DNA of 64,000 nucleotides from Anaerolineaceae bacterium (lineage in GTDB: Bacteria; Chloroflexota; Anaerolineae; Aggregatilineales; Phototrophicaceae): positions 1 to 64,000 of the forward strand of contig REDR01000063.1 in NCBI GenBank assembly GCA_007693385.1. The letters run 5' to 3'. Below, one piece after another: positions 43,249-52,515 of this stretch. The notes beneath the pieces are model-generated. The model saw only the letters and a program-made list of their open reading frames with translations, had not been told where the DNA came from and made no database searches. A program made the position numbers and the translations under genes. Position 1 is the first letter of the stretch, and each line of letters opens with the position of its first letter.

Positions 43249-44329
43249 GCGCTGGAACGCCCCACACCGTCACCACGCCGCTATCATCGCCGGTAGCCAG
43301 CCACGCGCCGGAGTCGTCAAACGCGATGGCGACCAGTCCCGCGCCGTTCGCCCCGTTGATTTCGCGCAGTAATTGCGGCGCGGTGGTGTCGCTCACGTCA
43401 TACAGATAAGCGCCGCCCTCACGCGAGGCCACCGCCAGCAAATCGCCCGCCGCGTTGAACGCGACGCCGGATAGCCATTCATTGCCCGTGCCCGCCGTGA
43501 TGATGGCGAGCGCGTCCATCGTCGCGCCGTCGTCACCCAGCGCCAGCGCCCACAGATGCACCGTGCCATCGTCGCCCGCCGTCGCCAGCGTCCAGCCATC
43601 ATCGCTCGCCGTCGTCAGCGCCAGCGCGTTGATGCCGCCCGCGTGCGCCTGCGGCAACATCTGCGGATCGTCGCCGGTGATGCCATTCCCCAGCCACAGC
43701 CCATCATCAGGGAAGCCGGTAGCGGTCAGGAACGCGCCGTCCGCGTCCGGCACGAAGGCGATATCGAGGATGCTCAGCGCGGTGAAAGCGTAGATGTGGC
43801 GGCGGTCAAAATCCGCGTTATCGAGGATATGCACACTGCCATCGCCCACCGCGAAGCCCAGCCACGCGCCGTCATCGCTGTAACGCACGCGATCAATGAT
43901 GTGCGTGAAGCCGACGAAAGCCGGTAATTGTTCCAGCGTGTAGCCGCCACGATCATCAGCGCTGATCCGGTGACGGCGTACCGTGCGATCCCACGACGCG
44001 GTGACGATCACATCGCCCGTCGGCGCGAAGGCGACGCCCTTCATCACCGAGCTATGCGGGTACGCTTCGACCAGCGCTTCGCCGGTGCGGGCGTCCCACA
44101 AACGCAGGCTGAGGTTGTCGCCGGTTGTTGCCAGCACCGCCCGCCCATCTGCTAGCACGCCGAAGGTCAACGCGCTGACCGGCATCTCGTGCGCTTCTAA
44201 TGTGTGCTGAATGGTCAGTTGCGCCGCGTTTTGTGGCGTGATCGGCACGGGGGAGTCGTCGGCGTCGTCCGCCCGCACAACGCCCGCCAGCAGGCAGGCC
44301 AGAATCAGCACGGCAAGCAAACGGTTCAT
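43238..44329 (-). CDS. Second exported WD40-repeat protein
   Basis: 363 residues with a signal peptide (MNRLLAVLILACLLAGVVRA) and about six WD40 blades, for example NLSLRLWDARTGEALV, TASWDRTVRRHRIS, ATAGDDGTVHLWALALG and ATGDDSGVVTVWGVP. The early mature segment ITPQNAAQL resembles that of the other exported WD40 protein at 6222-7814. It is downstream of the M24 peptidase with a 4-base overlap (ATGA), and its 3' end overlaps lutC by 11 bases. Confidence 0.86.
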   Translation of the reverse strand: MNRLLAVLILACLLAGVVRADDADDSPVPITPQNAAQLTIQHTLEAHEMPVSALTFGVLADGRAVLATTGDNLSLRLWDARTGEALVEAYPHSSVMKGVAFAPTGDVIVTASWDRTVRRHRISADDRGGYTLEQLPAFVGFTHIIDRVRYSDDGAWLGFAVGDGSVHILDNADFDRRHIYAFTALSILDIAFVPDADGAFLTATGFPDDGLWLGNGITGDDPQMLPQAHAGGINALALTTASDDGWTLATAGDDGTVHLWALALGDDGATMDALAIITAGTGNEWLSGVAFNAAGDLLAVASREGGAYLYDVSDTTAPQLLREINGANGAGLVAIAFDDSGAWLATGDDSGVVTVWGVPALNE

Positions 44330-45429
44330 AGTGAGAAATTTCCTTTCGGGTAGTTGGTCAACACTTCCGCACCATCCGGCGTGATGAGGATGTTATCCTC
44401 AATACGCACGCCGCCCAGATGCGGCAGATAAATGCCCGGCTCAATGGTGAAAACCATGCCGGCCTGCAAGATCGTGTCGTTGTCGGGGGCGATGTCGGGC
44501 TGTTCGTGGACGGCCAAGCCCATCCCGTGCCCGGTGCGATGCGTGAAATATTGGCCGTAACCGGCGCGTTCGATCACCTCACGGGCGGCGCGGTCGATCT
44601 CGCCCGCCTTGCGTCCGGGCGCACACTGCGCGATGGCGGCGCGGTTGGCTTCTAACACGGTGCGGTAGATGTCGCCCGTCGTCACGTCCGGCTCACCGGC
44701 GCAGAATGTCCGCGTGATGTCCGCCGGATAGCCCGCCCACAGCCCGCCGAAGTCGATCAGCAGGAGTTCGCCCGCCCGCCAGATGCGCTCGCTGACGTGA
44801 CCATGCGGCACCGCGCTATTGACGCCGGTCTGCACCAGCGTCTCGAAGGCCAGCCCCTCCGCGCCCATCTCGCGCAGATGGCGCTCCAGTTTGTCGGCGA
44901 TGGTGCGTTCGCTGAGGCCGGGACGTATCGCGTCGATGGTGCGCTCCAGCGCACGCTGGCTGATGTCGATGGCGCGGCGTATGGCGTCCACTTCTTCCGG
45001 CGTCTTGATCGCACGGATCGCCAGCAGATCAGCCGCCACGTCGATCAACGCCGCGCCGGTGGCTTCCAGCGCCAGATATTCAAACACGCGCATCTCGCGC
45101 CCGTCCACACCCAACCGGCAACCATCACAACCGAGCGCGGCCACCGCCGCCTTGAACGCGGACGCGAATCCGCCCGCATCCGTCCACACGAACGGCTCAA
45201 TATCTAATTCGCGGCAGGCGGATTCCCATACCGGCATTTCCAATTGTGGCACGATGACCGCCCGCTTATCCGCGCCCAGCAAGACCACCGTCGGGCGTTC
45301 TGAGGGGTGCATGGCGACGCCGGTGAAATAGCGCATATTCGCGCCCGGCACCAGCGCCACCGCCACCACATCGGCTGATTCGAGACGGTCAGCCATGCGC
45401 TGATTGCGGGCGATATAGTTAAAAGACAT
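44326..45429 (-). CDS. M24 aminopeptidase (Xaa-Pro dipeptidase-like)
   Basis: 367 residues with an N-terminal creatinase-like domain (YFTGVAMHPSERPTVVLLG) and a C-terminal pita-bread domain. Metal ligands are visible in LLIDFGGLWAGYPADITRTF (two Asp), RTGHGMGLAVHEQPD (His), VFTIEPGIYLP (Glu) and GGVRIEDNILIT (Glu). Enzymes of this type remove N-terminal residues, often before proline. GGAGGG precedes the ATG. The exported WD40 gene overlaps it by 4 bases. Confidence 0.92.
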   Translation of the reverse strand: MSFNYIARNQRMADRLESADVVAVALVPGANMRYFTGVAMHPSERPTVVLLGADKRAVIVPQLEMPVWESACRELDIEPFVWTDAGGFASAFKAAVAALGCDGCRLGVDGREMRVFEYLALEATGAALIDVAADLLAIRAIKTPEEVDAIRRAIDISQRALERTIDAIRPGLSERTIADKLERHLREMGAEGLAFETLVQTGVNSAVPHGHVSERIWRAGELLLIDFGGLWAGYPADITRTFCAGEPDVTTGDIYRTVLEANRAAIAQCAPGRKAGEIDRAAREVIERAGYGQYFTHRTGHGMGLAVHEQPDIAPDNDTILQAGMVFTIEPGIYLPHLGGVRIEDNILITPDGAEVLTNYPKGNFSL

Positions 45430-45495
45430 GACGTTTTTTCCCTCCGCGTGTTACAATCTAACGCTTGAGTATAACGGAAAGAAGATGACTTCCCC

Positions 45496-46701
45496 ATGAC
45501 CACTTATGACTTCGACACCATCATTGACCGGCGCGGCACGGACTGCGTGAAATATGACATCTTCGACTCGCCCGATCTGCTTTCGCTGTGGGTGGCCGAT
45601 ATGGATTTCGCCGCGCCGCCCGCCGTCGTGCAGGCGTTGACCGAACGCCTGCAACATCCGATATTCGGCTATACGATGGATATGCCCCGCCTGCGTGAGG
45701 TGATCTGCGAACGGCTGGCGCGGCTGTATAACTGGCAGGTGACGCCGGATGAGATCGTGTTTTTGCCCGGCGTGGTCGCCGCGCTGAATGCGTCGATGCG
45801 GGCGGTGAGTGAACCCGGCGACAATGTGCTGATCCATACGCCGATTTATCCGCCGTTTCTGGCTTCGCCGGAGAAGAACCGCCTGCACAGTAACACCGTG
45901 CCCCTGACGCCCGTCGTGACCGATGGCATCCTGCGCTACGAGATCGACTTCGACGCATTCGAGGCGGCGATCAACGATGGTACGAAGCTATTCGCGCTGT
46001 GTAGCCCGCACAACCCCACCGGACGCATCTGGACGCCGGACGAGTTGCGGCGCATGGCGGAAATCTGCATCGCGCACGATGTCGTCATCTGCTCCGACGA
46101 GATTCACGCCGATCTGGTATTCGAGCCGCACACGCCGACGGCGACGCTCTCGCCGGAAATCGCGCAGAATACCATCACGTTGATGGCGCCGAGCAAGACG
46201 TACAACATCCCCAGTCTGGGATTCAGCTTCGCGGTGATCCAGAACGCGGACTTGCGGGCGCGGTTTGTGGCGGCGGAGGGCTTCGTCGTGCCGCATGTCG
46301 GCGTGTTGGGCTATACGGCGGCGCTGGGCGCGTACACCGGCGGCGATGAATGGCTGGCGCAGGTGATCGACTATTTACGCGAAAACCGTGACCTGACCAC
46401 GCGCACCATCACCGAACACATGCCGCAGATCATCCCGACGCATCCCGAAGGCACGTATTTAACATGGTTGGATTGTCGCGATTTGCCCGCGCTGAATGGC
46501 GACGCGGACGCGGCGGGGAGCGAGTTCCTGAAGTGGATCGAGCCATTCTTCTTGAAACAGGCCAATGTCGCGCTGAACAATGGCCTGTTATTCGGTGAGG
46601 ATGGAGTCGGGTTTGCCCGCCTGAACTTCGCCTTGCCGCGCTCGCAATTGCGCGAAGCGCTGGAACGGATGCGGCGGGCGCTGGAGGCCGCTACAGGCTG
46701 A
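45496..46701 (+). CDS. MalY/PatB-type PLP-dependent C-S lyase (aminotransferase fold)
   Basis: 401 residues. The N-terminal CVKYD and LSLWVADMDFAAPPAV are signatures of the MalY/PatB group, with LCSPHNPTGRIWTPDELRRM in the middle and the PLP lysine in LMAPSKTYNIPSLGFSF. The group splits cystathionine to homocysteine or acts as an aminotransferase. The ribosome site is weak. The 3' end overlaps the convergent SDR gene by 11 bases. Confidence 0.9.
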   Translation: MTTYDFDTIIDRRGTDCVKYDIFDSPDLLSLWVADMDFAAPPAVVQALTERLQHPIFGYTMDMPRLREVICERLARLYNWQVTPDEIVFLPGVVAALNASMRAVSEPGDNVLIHTPIYPPFLASPEKNRLHSNTVPLTPVVTDGILRYEIDFDAFEAAINDGTKLFALCSPHNPTGRIWTPDELRRMAEICIAHDVVICSDEIHADLVFEPHTPTATLSPEIAQNTITLMAPSKTYNIPSLGFSFAVIQNADLRARFVAAEGFVVPHVGVLGYTAALGAYTGGDEWLAQVIDYLRENRDLTTRTITEHMPQIIPTHPEGTYLTWLDCRDLPALNGDADAAGSEFLKWIEPFFLKQANVALNNGLLFGEDGVGFARLNFALPRSQLREALERMRRALEAATG

Positions 46702-47422
46702 TGATGCCGCCGTCCACGTTGAGCGCCTGCCCGGTGATGAACGCCGCGCCGTCGCTGAGCAGGAACAGCGTCGCGTGCGCGACATCTTCCGGCGTGCCCG
46801 GACGCTTCAGCATGTTATCGTGATGGGTGGGTAGGTCGTCGTCGGCGATGTTGCCCGCGCAGACCGCATTCACGCGGATGTTGTGCGGGGCGAGTTCGCG
46901 GGCGGCCTGCCGCGCCAGTGTGATGACCGCGCTCTTGGTCGCCAGATACGGCGCACCACCGGCCAGCGTATGCGCCGCGTAACTGTTGGCGATCATCACC
47001 ATCGCGCCGCCGCCGTCGTCCTGCAGAACGCGGCTGACCAATTGCACGAAGAAATAACTGCCGACCAGATTAACCTCCGCCTGTCGGCGCACGTCCCACT
47101 CATCGACGCTTTGTAGCGCGGTAGGCTGGAACGCGCCGACGGCGTTCACCGCGATGTCCAGTTTGCCGAACGTGTCGCGGGTACGCTCGATAAAGGCCGA
47201 CACCTGAAAGCGGTTGGCGATGTCGCCCTGAAAGCCGGTGGCATGTCCGCCGCGCTCGCGGATGATGGCCGGTATCGCGTCGGCGCGGTCTGGATTCAAG
47301 TCCATCACGCCGACATTCGCACCCGCTTCCGCCAGCGCCAGCGCAATCGCCCGCCCGACGCCATCGCCGCCGCCCGCCACTAACGCGGTCTTGCCTGATA
47401 GATCAACTTTGAAATTGCTCAC
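46691..47422 (-). CDS. Short-chain dehydrogenase/reductase
   Basis: 243 residues with the classical SDR pattern: TALVAGGGDGVGRAIALALAE (residues 13-33, TGxxxGxG type, here AGGGDGVG), DIAVNAVGAFQP (NAG-type motif), catalytic Ser in ANSYAAHTLAGG, YLATK with the YxxxK pair, and IRVNAVCAGN. The coenzyme is probably NAD(H), because Asp follows the second strand (GVMDLNPDR). The GTG start overlaps the hydrolase stop by 4 bases (GTGA), so the two are translationally coupled. The substrate is unknown. Confidence 0.9.
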   Translation of the reverse strand: MSNFKVDLSGKTALVAGGGDGVGRAIALALAEAGANVGVMDLNPDRADAIPAIIRERGGHATGFQGDIANRFQVSAFIERTRDTFGKLDIAVNAVGAFQPTALQSVDEWDVRRQAEVNLVGSYFFVQLVSRVLQDDGGGAMVMIANSYAAHTLAGGAPYLATKSAVITLARQAARELAPHNIRVNAVCAGNIADDDLPTHHDNMLKRPGTPEDVAHATLFLLSDGAAFITGQALNVDGGIISL

Positions 47423-48120
47423 AATGATTTCAACCAGTCTTGAATCTTATGTACGGCTGTCAGATGAAATGTTTGATCGCCGCGCCCCGCCCGTAGCAGA
47501 TCATGGTCGGCGTCGGGCACGATGTAATGCTTCGCGCCGTGCGCGTATGTTTGATGGTGGATGGTCGCCGCTTCTTCGGCATATCTGGCCGGATCGTTCC
47601 AGTCGTTCGCGCCTTGCAAGATGTACAGCGCGGTATCCAACGCCAGAATCGCGGGGGGCGCGGCGCGGTTGGCGGCCAGCAAGACGCCCGCCGGACGCTC
47701 GACGCGGCGAAACAGGCTGAAGTTTTCGACGAGTAGGCTGGTGCTTTCGCCCTGCGCGAGGATCACGGCGCGGGCGGGGTTGATGTGTGATAGCGAGAGC
47801 GCGGTCTGATAAGCGCGAACGGCGTCCTGCGTCGCGCTCCCGACTCCCGCCGCGCCACTCGCGCCGGTGCCGCGCCGATCCCACCGGAACACCGCATAAC
47901 CGGCATTGAGCGCGGTGCGCGTGTAATTCTGGTAGGCGCGGCGGTCAGGCCAGCTAGCATGAGGCAGGATGAACAACAGAGGATAATTGGCTTCGGCGCG
48001 TCGTTCCCTGCCCGCCGGATAATCGACTTGACCGGCAAGGCGCACGCCGTCACCGGCAAAGGCGATCTCGCATGTGAGGTTTTGCGGGCAAGAGCGCTCG
48101 ATCACATAGTTGGCTATCAT
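47419..48120 (-). CDS. Alpha/beta hydrolase
   Basis: About 233 residues from the chosen ATG. An oxyanion region LLFILPHASWPDRRAYQNY, VFRWDRRGTGASG, a likely nucleophile in ILAQGESTS (GxSxS rather than GxSxG), and a His in VPDADHDLL near the C-terminus fit the fold. Substrate is unknown. The track starts at 48156; ATG 48120 has a GGGGAGGA ribosome site 12 bases upstream and is preferred. It is first in a two-gene unit with the SDR. Confidence 0.78.
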   Translation of the reverse strand: MIANYVIERSCPQNLTCEIAFAGDGVRLAGQVDYPAGRERRAEANYPLLFILPHASWPDRRAYQNYTRTALNAGYAVFRWDRRGTGASGAAGVGSATQDAVRAYQTALSLSHINPARAVILAQGESTSLLVENFSLFRRVERPAGVLLAANRAAPPAILALDTALYILQGANDWNDPARYAEEAATIHHQTYAHGAKHYIVPDADHDLLRAGRGDQTFHLTAVHKIQDWLKSL

Positions 48121-48479
48121 AATACTTTCTATCCTCCCCTGTGCGTACATTTGCATGTGTGTGCATGTTTCGACAATCGCGTTTTGCAGGGTGAACGCCC
48201 GTGTAATGGTTGCGCGTGGTCTGGCCGGACGGGGTGCGCCCTGTATGGTTGGTTCATCAATCGGGTTTTACGGATAGAAATAAGCTGTTTTTTAGAGGTT
48301 TGATTTTTAATAGATTATACGCATCTTTTGGCGATTGCCTGAATGATAACGCAAAGTGCCGGACGGCGCAATGACGAATTCGCTGATGTGTCCGCGTGCC
48401 CATGATTCTATCGCGTCCGGTGTAAATGCGTTCAAAATCAGGTATGATGCGGTGCGACAGTAGCGAAAGTAGGTGAGCG
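48121..48479. other. Divergent intergenic region between a hydrolase and a GNAT gene
   Basis: 359 bases without a credible gene. It holds TATGAT at 48443-48448 as a candidate -10 for the GNAT gene, with no good -35. A GCCGGACGG sequence occurs twice (near 48224 and 48359). I see no tRNA, riboswitch or terminator. Confidence 0.5.
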
Positions 48480-49073
48480 ATGTTTGACTTCAAGCGTGTG
48501 CCGGAAATCCGCACCGAGCGCCTGTTGCTCAACGCGGTGACGGCCAACGACGACGACGCACTTTATGACATCTTCAGCGACGTGGAAGTGACGCGCTACA
48601 ACGATGTGCAGACCTTCATCAACCGCCGCGAACCGGCCATCTTCCGGCGTTTCATCGAGAGCCGCTTTGAGGAGCGCGTCGGCGTTCGCTGGGCGATCCG
48701 GCTGGCGGATGCGCCGGGAAAGTTGATCGGGCTGGCTGGCTATAACGTCTGGACGCGGCATAATCGCTGTGCGGAAATCGGATACGATCTGTTACGCTTT
48801 TACTGGAATCGCGGCATCATGACCGAAGCATTGCGCGGGGTGATCGCGTTCGGCTTCCGCGAGATGGCGCTCAACCGCGTGGAGGCGCTGGTCACGGACA
48901 CCAATCGCGGGTCGTGTCGTGTGCTGGAAAAGCTGGATTTCACGGCGGAGGGCTTGCTCCGTCAGCGCGGATGCTGGAAGGGGCGTTATCATGACCTGTG
49001 GCTGTTCGCGTTGTTGCGGGCGGACGTTATGCAGAAAGGTTTGACTTGGGCGGGACTCTCCTCAACACCTTGA
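48480..49073 (+). CDS. GNAT acetyltransferase (RimJ/RimL type)
   Basis: 197 residues. The start (RVPEIRTERLLLNAVTANDDDAL) and core (AIRLADAPGKLIGLAGYNVW, CAEIGYDLLRFYWNRGIMTEALRGVI, AFGFREMALNRVEALVTDTNRGSCRVLEKLDF) match the RimJ/RimL family, which acetylates N-termini or small molecules; the acetyl-CoA loop is in the RFYWNRGIM segment. AGGTGA is 4-5 bases before the ATG. The 3' end overlaps the next gene by 28 bases if the TTG start there is right. Confidence 0.9.
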   Translation: MFDFKRVPEIRTERLLLNAVTANDDDALYDIFSDVEVTRYNDVQTFINRREPAIFRRFIESRFEERVGVRWAIRLADAPGKLIGLAGYNVWTRHNRCAEIGYDLLRFYWNRGIMTEALRGVIAFGFREMALNRVEALVTDTNRGSCRVLEKLDFTAEGLLRQRGCWKGRYHDLWLFALLRADVMQKGLTWAGLSSTP

Positions 49074-49780
49074 CCGTCACGTTGGGCGCGTCGCTCGGAT
49101 TGCTGATCGGCCATCGTTTGCCGGGACGCATACAGGAATCGATCATCATCGGGCTGGCGCTGGTGACGATCTTCGTCGGGCTGGATAACGCGGCGCAGAC
49201 GACTAACGTCATCATTCCGATGCTCAGCTTGATGATCGGCGTGATCGTCGGCGAATGGCTAGACATTGACTCCGCGTTGAAGCGGCTGGCGAACTGGCTA
49301 CAGTCGCGGGTGGCGTCGCGTACATCGCCCAGCGATGATCTGCCGGTGCAGGGGGCGATGAGCGAGCGTCAGCGCTTCGTGACCGGCTTCGTGACGGCCA
49401 GTCTGGTCTTCTGCGTCGGCCCGTTGACGATATTGGGCAGTATTCAGGATGGGATGGGCTTGCCTGCTGGATTCGAGCAACTGGCGATTAAATCGACGCT
49501 GGACGGATTCGCCGCGATTGCGTTCGCCGCGACGTTCGGGGTCGGCGTGCTGTTCACCGCGTTCACCATCTTCTTCTTTCAGGGCAGTCTGGCGCTAGGC
49601 GGGAGCATCGCCGGACAGTTCATGACGGAGGCGATGATCGCCGAGATGGTGTCCACCGGCGGGCTGATTTTACTGGGGTTGGCGCTGGTCATACTAGAGT
49701 TAAAGCCGGTACGAGTCGCCAATTTCTTACCGGCTCTGGTGGTTGCGCCGCTTATCGTGCTGATCTTGAGCTTATTTTGA
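49046..49780 (+). CDS. DUF554 membrane protein (YdfK-like)
   Basis: About 244 residues with seven or more hydrophobic segments. The N-terminus LGGTLLNTLTVTLGASLGLLIGHRLP and LMIGVIVGEWLDIDSALKRLANWL are typical of DUF554. Family members are small transporters or channels of unknown cargo. The track starts at 48998, but the TTG at 49046 with AGAAAGG upstream begins right at the family N-terminus. It ends 8 bases before the convergent NarL-type regulator gene. Confidence 0.8.
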   Translation: MGGTLLNTLTVTLGASLGLLIGHRLPGRIQESIIIGLALVTIFVGLDNAAQTTNVIIPMLSLMIGVIVGEWLDIDSALKRLANWLQSRVASRTSPSDDLPVQGAMSERQRFVTGFVTASLVFCVGPLTILGSIQDGMGLPAGFEQLAIKSTLDGFAAIAFAATFGVGVLFTAFTIFFFQGSLALGGSIAGQFMTEAMIAEMVSTGGLILLGLALVILELKPVRVANFLPALVVAPLIVLILSLF

Positions 49781-49788
49781 GGCCGTTA

Positions 49789-50481
49789 TCAGGTGGCGCT
49801 GTCCCGTTTTTGCGCGTCGTCGTCATCGTCAAAATGCACCACGCGGTTGATATTGTGCTTGACCGCATAAATGGCGGCTTCGGCGCGGTTGCTGACATTG
49901 ATCTTGGATAGCACACTGCTGACGTAATTCCGCACCGTGCCTTCACCTAGAAATAGACGCATGGCGATCTGGCGATTGGTCAACCCTCTGGATACCAGCG
50001 CCAGCACCGCTAATTCCTGTTGCGTCAGGTCGCTGAACGCGCTGGCGTCCTCAGCGCGGTTGGCTTCGCGCACTTTCTCGAATACGGTCTGCGTCATGGT
50101 CGGATCGAGCGTGCCCTCACCCTGACTGACGCGCTCGACGGCGTGCAATAGCTCGTCACTGCCGATGCGCTTGAGGACATAGCCGGACGCGCCCGCGTCG
50201 ATGGCGGCCAGCAGTAGCTCGTCCTCCGCGTAGGATGTCAGCATCACCACGCGGCAACCCTCCACCGTCTGCACGATCTGGCGGCAGGCATCAATGCCGG
50301 AGAGTCCCGGCATCCGGATGTCCAGCACGGCGACATCGGGGTGATATTCCTGCGCTTTGTTGACGGCCTCTTCGCCGGTGCCCGCTTCGGCGATCACACG
50401 GAATCCGTCACGGCCTTCCAGTAGAGCCTTCAGACCGGCGCGTACTACCGCATGATCGTCTGCGATCAATATTCTAACCAT
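49789..50481 (-). CDS. NarL/FixJ-family response regulator
   Basis: 230 residues. The receiver domain opens with ILIADDHAVVRAGLKALLEG, has Asp in VAVLDIRMPGLSGID, and YVLKRIGSDELL. The LuxR-type DNA-binding domain is LTQQELAVLALVSRGLTNRQIAMRLFLGEGTVRNYVSSVLSKI (about 148-190). GAGGGA precedes the ATG. It is divergent from a CBS protein gene, and a perfect 8-bp inverted repeat pair plus a TTGACGGTCAA palindrome lie between them. The GAF kinase at 12894 is of the class that pairs with such regulators, but is 36 kb away. Confidence 0.93.
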   Translation of the reverse strand: MVRILIADDHAVVRAGLKALLEGRDGFRVIAEAGTGEEAVNKAQEYHPDVAVLDIRMPGLSGIDACRQIVQTVEGCRVVMLTSYAEDELLLAAIDAGASGYVLKRIGSDELLHAVERVSQGEGTLDPTMTQTVFEKVREANRAEDASAFSDLTQQELAVLALVSRGLTNRQIAMRLFLGEGTVRNYVSSVLSKINVSNRAEAAIYAVKHNINRVVHFDDDDDAQKRDSAT

Positions 50482-50535
50482 TTTTTATCGTCCCTCGTTC
50501 TCGTGTATCCTACCATCTCTCGGATTTTATTGTAC

Positions 50536-50546
50536 TTGACGGTCAA
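50536..50546. promoter_or_regulatory. 11-bp palindrome TTGACGGTCAA
   Basis: TTGAC-G-GTCAA lies 54 bases upstream of the response-regulator start in the divergent region. It contains a TTGACx element on both strands, so it may be a -35 region or operator. Confidence 0.35.
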
Positions 50547-50557
50547 ATCGGCATGAC

Positions 50558-50621
50558 ATGACACGTATCATCAATTTATTATGACGTAAATGCTTAGACG
50601 TAGCGCCGTGATGCGTGTCAT
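50558..50621. promoter_or_regulatory. Spaced inverted repeat ATGACACG...CGTGTCAT
   Basis: Two perfectly complementary 8-mers, ATGACACG (50558-50565) and CGTGTCAT (50614-50621), separated by 48 bases, lie between the divergent regulator and CBS genes. They may be two binding sites for one regulator; function is inferred only. Confidence 0.35.
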
Positions 50622-50677
50622 AATTACAGTCACAAGCAAGTCGTCCGCGCATCTTGAAACAAGGAGTAGATATACGG

Positions 50678-51136
50678 ATGAACGTAAAAGAGGTTATGAC
50701 ACGCTCACCCGTGACCATCCGCCATGATGCCACGTTGGGCGAAGCGCTAAGCCTGATGGAAGAAGTCGGTTGTCGGCATCTTCCGGTTCTTAGCCGCGAT
50801 AATCATTTAGTCGGTATCATCAGTGATCGTGACTGCCGTCTGGCGTTGAATTCGCCACACGTCCTGCGCGAACGCTGGCAGGATGAAGCCATCGTCCACC
50901 AGACCACAGTCGCCGGTATCATGTCGCCCGCGCCGATCATCGTTGAGGGCAGTTGCGCCGCTTATGAGGCCGCCCGCTTGATGCTGGAACACCGCATCAG
51001 CGCTCTGCCGGTCATGCGTGGCGAGACGCTCATCGGCATTGTGACCACCAGTGATATTATGATGGCCTTCATCTCGTCGCAAAAGCGTATGAATTGCGTA
51101 CCCAACGGTAACGGCCATCCGGCTAAGCCGGCTTAG
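50678..51136 (+). CDS. Two-CBS-domain protein
   Basis: 152 residues made of two CBS motifs: VKEVMTRSPVTIRHDATLGEALSLMEEVGCRHLPVL and VAGIMSPAPIIVEGSCAAYEAARLMLEHRISALPVM. CBS pairs bind adenosine nucleotides and usually sense energy status; a stand-alone pair often regulates another protein. The track starts at TTG 50654, but ATG 50678 has AAGGAG upstream. It is divergent from the NarL-type regulator and its 3' end overlaps the AI-2E permease gene by 14 bases. Confidence 0.9.
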   Translation: MNVKEVMTRSPVTIRHDATLGEALSLMEEVGCRHLPVLSRDNHLVGIISDRDCRLALNSPHVLRERWQDEAIVHQTTVAGIMSPAPIIVEGSCAAYEAARLMLEHRISALPVMRGETLIGIVTTSDIMMAFISSQKRMNCVPNGNGHPAKPA

Positions 51137-52346
51137 GCTCTGGTATCATCTCATCTTCCTGATCTGCCTCATCCATTGGCTTTAGTGATAATTGCCCGTG
51201 TGAGTCTTCGACTAGCCGGACGCGGTGTTCGCGTTTGTCTAGCGCATCATACACATAAAGCTCTTGCCACAGGATGACCAGAATCGCCAGAATGGGCACG
51301 GCGAGGATAATCCCGAAAAATCCGAGCGTGGCCGCCGCGATCAACTGGAACGGGAACACGATGCCCGCCGGTATGTTGAGCTGGTTTTTGATAACATTAG
51401 GCGAGACGATCTTGCCGTCTATCTCGCTGATGACCCAGTATAGCACACCCGCCGGTATAATCTTCAGTGGATCGGCGACGGCGGTGAAGATCAATATCGG
51501 CACGAGGCCGATGTAATAGCCGACATTCGGGATGAACGTCGCTAACCCGGCGATGACGCCCAGCGCGATCACGTTGGGGATGTTCAGCACGAGGCCATGC
51601 ACGATGATGATGGATGTGCTGGTGAACACGATGGACACCGCCAGCGCTCCCATCCAACTGAGTACCGCCGTGCGTATCTTGTTGATAATCTGCACGACGC
51701 GGGCTTCGCGGCTTTTGGGCACCAGCGCGATGATCGGGCGGTAATACACCATCGGATCGAACATCAGATAGCTGGTGATGATGAAGATGAAAAGCGCGTT
51801 GGCGATCAAACTGCCGACGAAACTGCCGATGCCGCCCAGCACCGGAAGCGCCGACTGCACGAAGCGCCCGACGTTCAACTCCACCGCGCTCCCGCGCCCC
51901 TCCAGCATGTCCTCTCCGATCACTTCATCCAGCGTCGTCTCGAACAGGGCGCGGTAATCCTGCACGGTGAATTCCGGTAGATACTGGCCGATTTCCGGAC
52001 GATCTGTGCGGAATCCGTCGTAATCTTCGACAATCTGCTCGATAGCGGTGGGCAGGCTCTCGATCAAGTCGCGGGCTTGCGCGATGAATGGCGGGATGAC
52101 CACGAACAGGATCAAGCCGATAGCGACCAGCATAGAGGCCACCGTCGCCAGCATTGACACGCCTTTATTCAAGCCGATGCGCTGGAAGCGCAGGATGAGC
52201 TGGTGCAGGCCGATAGAAAGCACCCAGCAGGTGAACACGATCAACAGGATGCCGGTTAGCTCGATGAGTGCGGTGATGGCGAAGAAGGTGACGATGATGA
52301 TGGTGATGATGGTGACGGCGCGTTTGACGAACTCTCCATATGTCAT
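51123..52346 (-). CDS. AI-2E family permease (TqsA/YdiK-like)
   Basis: 407 residues from the chosen ATG, with about eight membrane helices, for example ITIIIVTFFAITALIELTGILLIVFTCW, MLATVASMLVAIGLILFVVIP, VIALGVIAGLATFIPNVGYYIG and LIAAATLGFFGIILAVPILAILVIL. Family members include AI-2 exporters and Na+/H+ antiporters, so the substrate is uncertain. The track starts at 52421, but ATG 52346 has a GGGGGAG site 9 bases upstream. The 3' end overlaps the CBS gene. Confidence 0.88.
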   Translation of the reverse strand: MTYGEFVKRAVTIITIIIVTFFAITALIELTGILLIVFTCWVLSIGLHQLILRFQRIGLNKGVSMLATVASMLVAIGLILFVVIPPFIAQARDLIESLPTAIEQIVEDYDGFRTDRPEIGQYLPEFTVQDYRALFETTLDEVIGEDMLEGRGSAVELNVGRFVQSALPVLGGIGSFVGSLIANALFIFIITSYLMFDPMVYYRPIIALVPKSREARVVQIINKIRTAVLSWMGALAVSIVFTSTSIIIVHGLVLNIPNVIALGVIAGLATFIPNVGYYIGLVPILIFTAVADPLKIIPAGVLYWVISEIDGKIVSPNVIKNQLNIPAGIVFPFQLIAAATLGFFGIILAVPILAILVILWQELYVYDALDKREHRVRLVEDSHGQLSLKPMDEADQEDEMIPEPKPA

Positions 52347-52515
52347 ACGTAGGTTCTCCCCCCTATGGCTTCGCTGATCGGTGCGCGATGTCATCATCGT
52401 CACAGGCAGACCAGCGAGCAAAACAACCTATGCTCTATTGAACCGCAAAACACGCCGCCGCGCAATCGGTTAAAAACGCAGGGGCGCGTTTTAGATCATC
52501 GGCAATATCTTAAAC

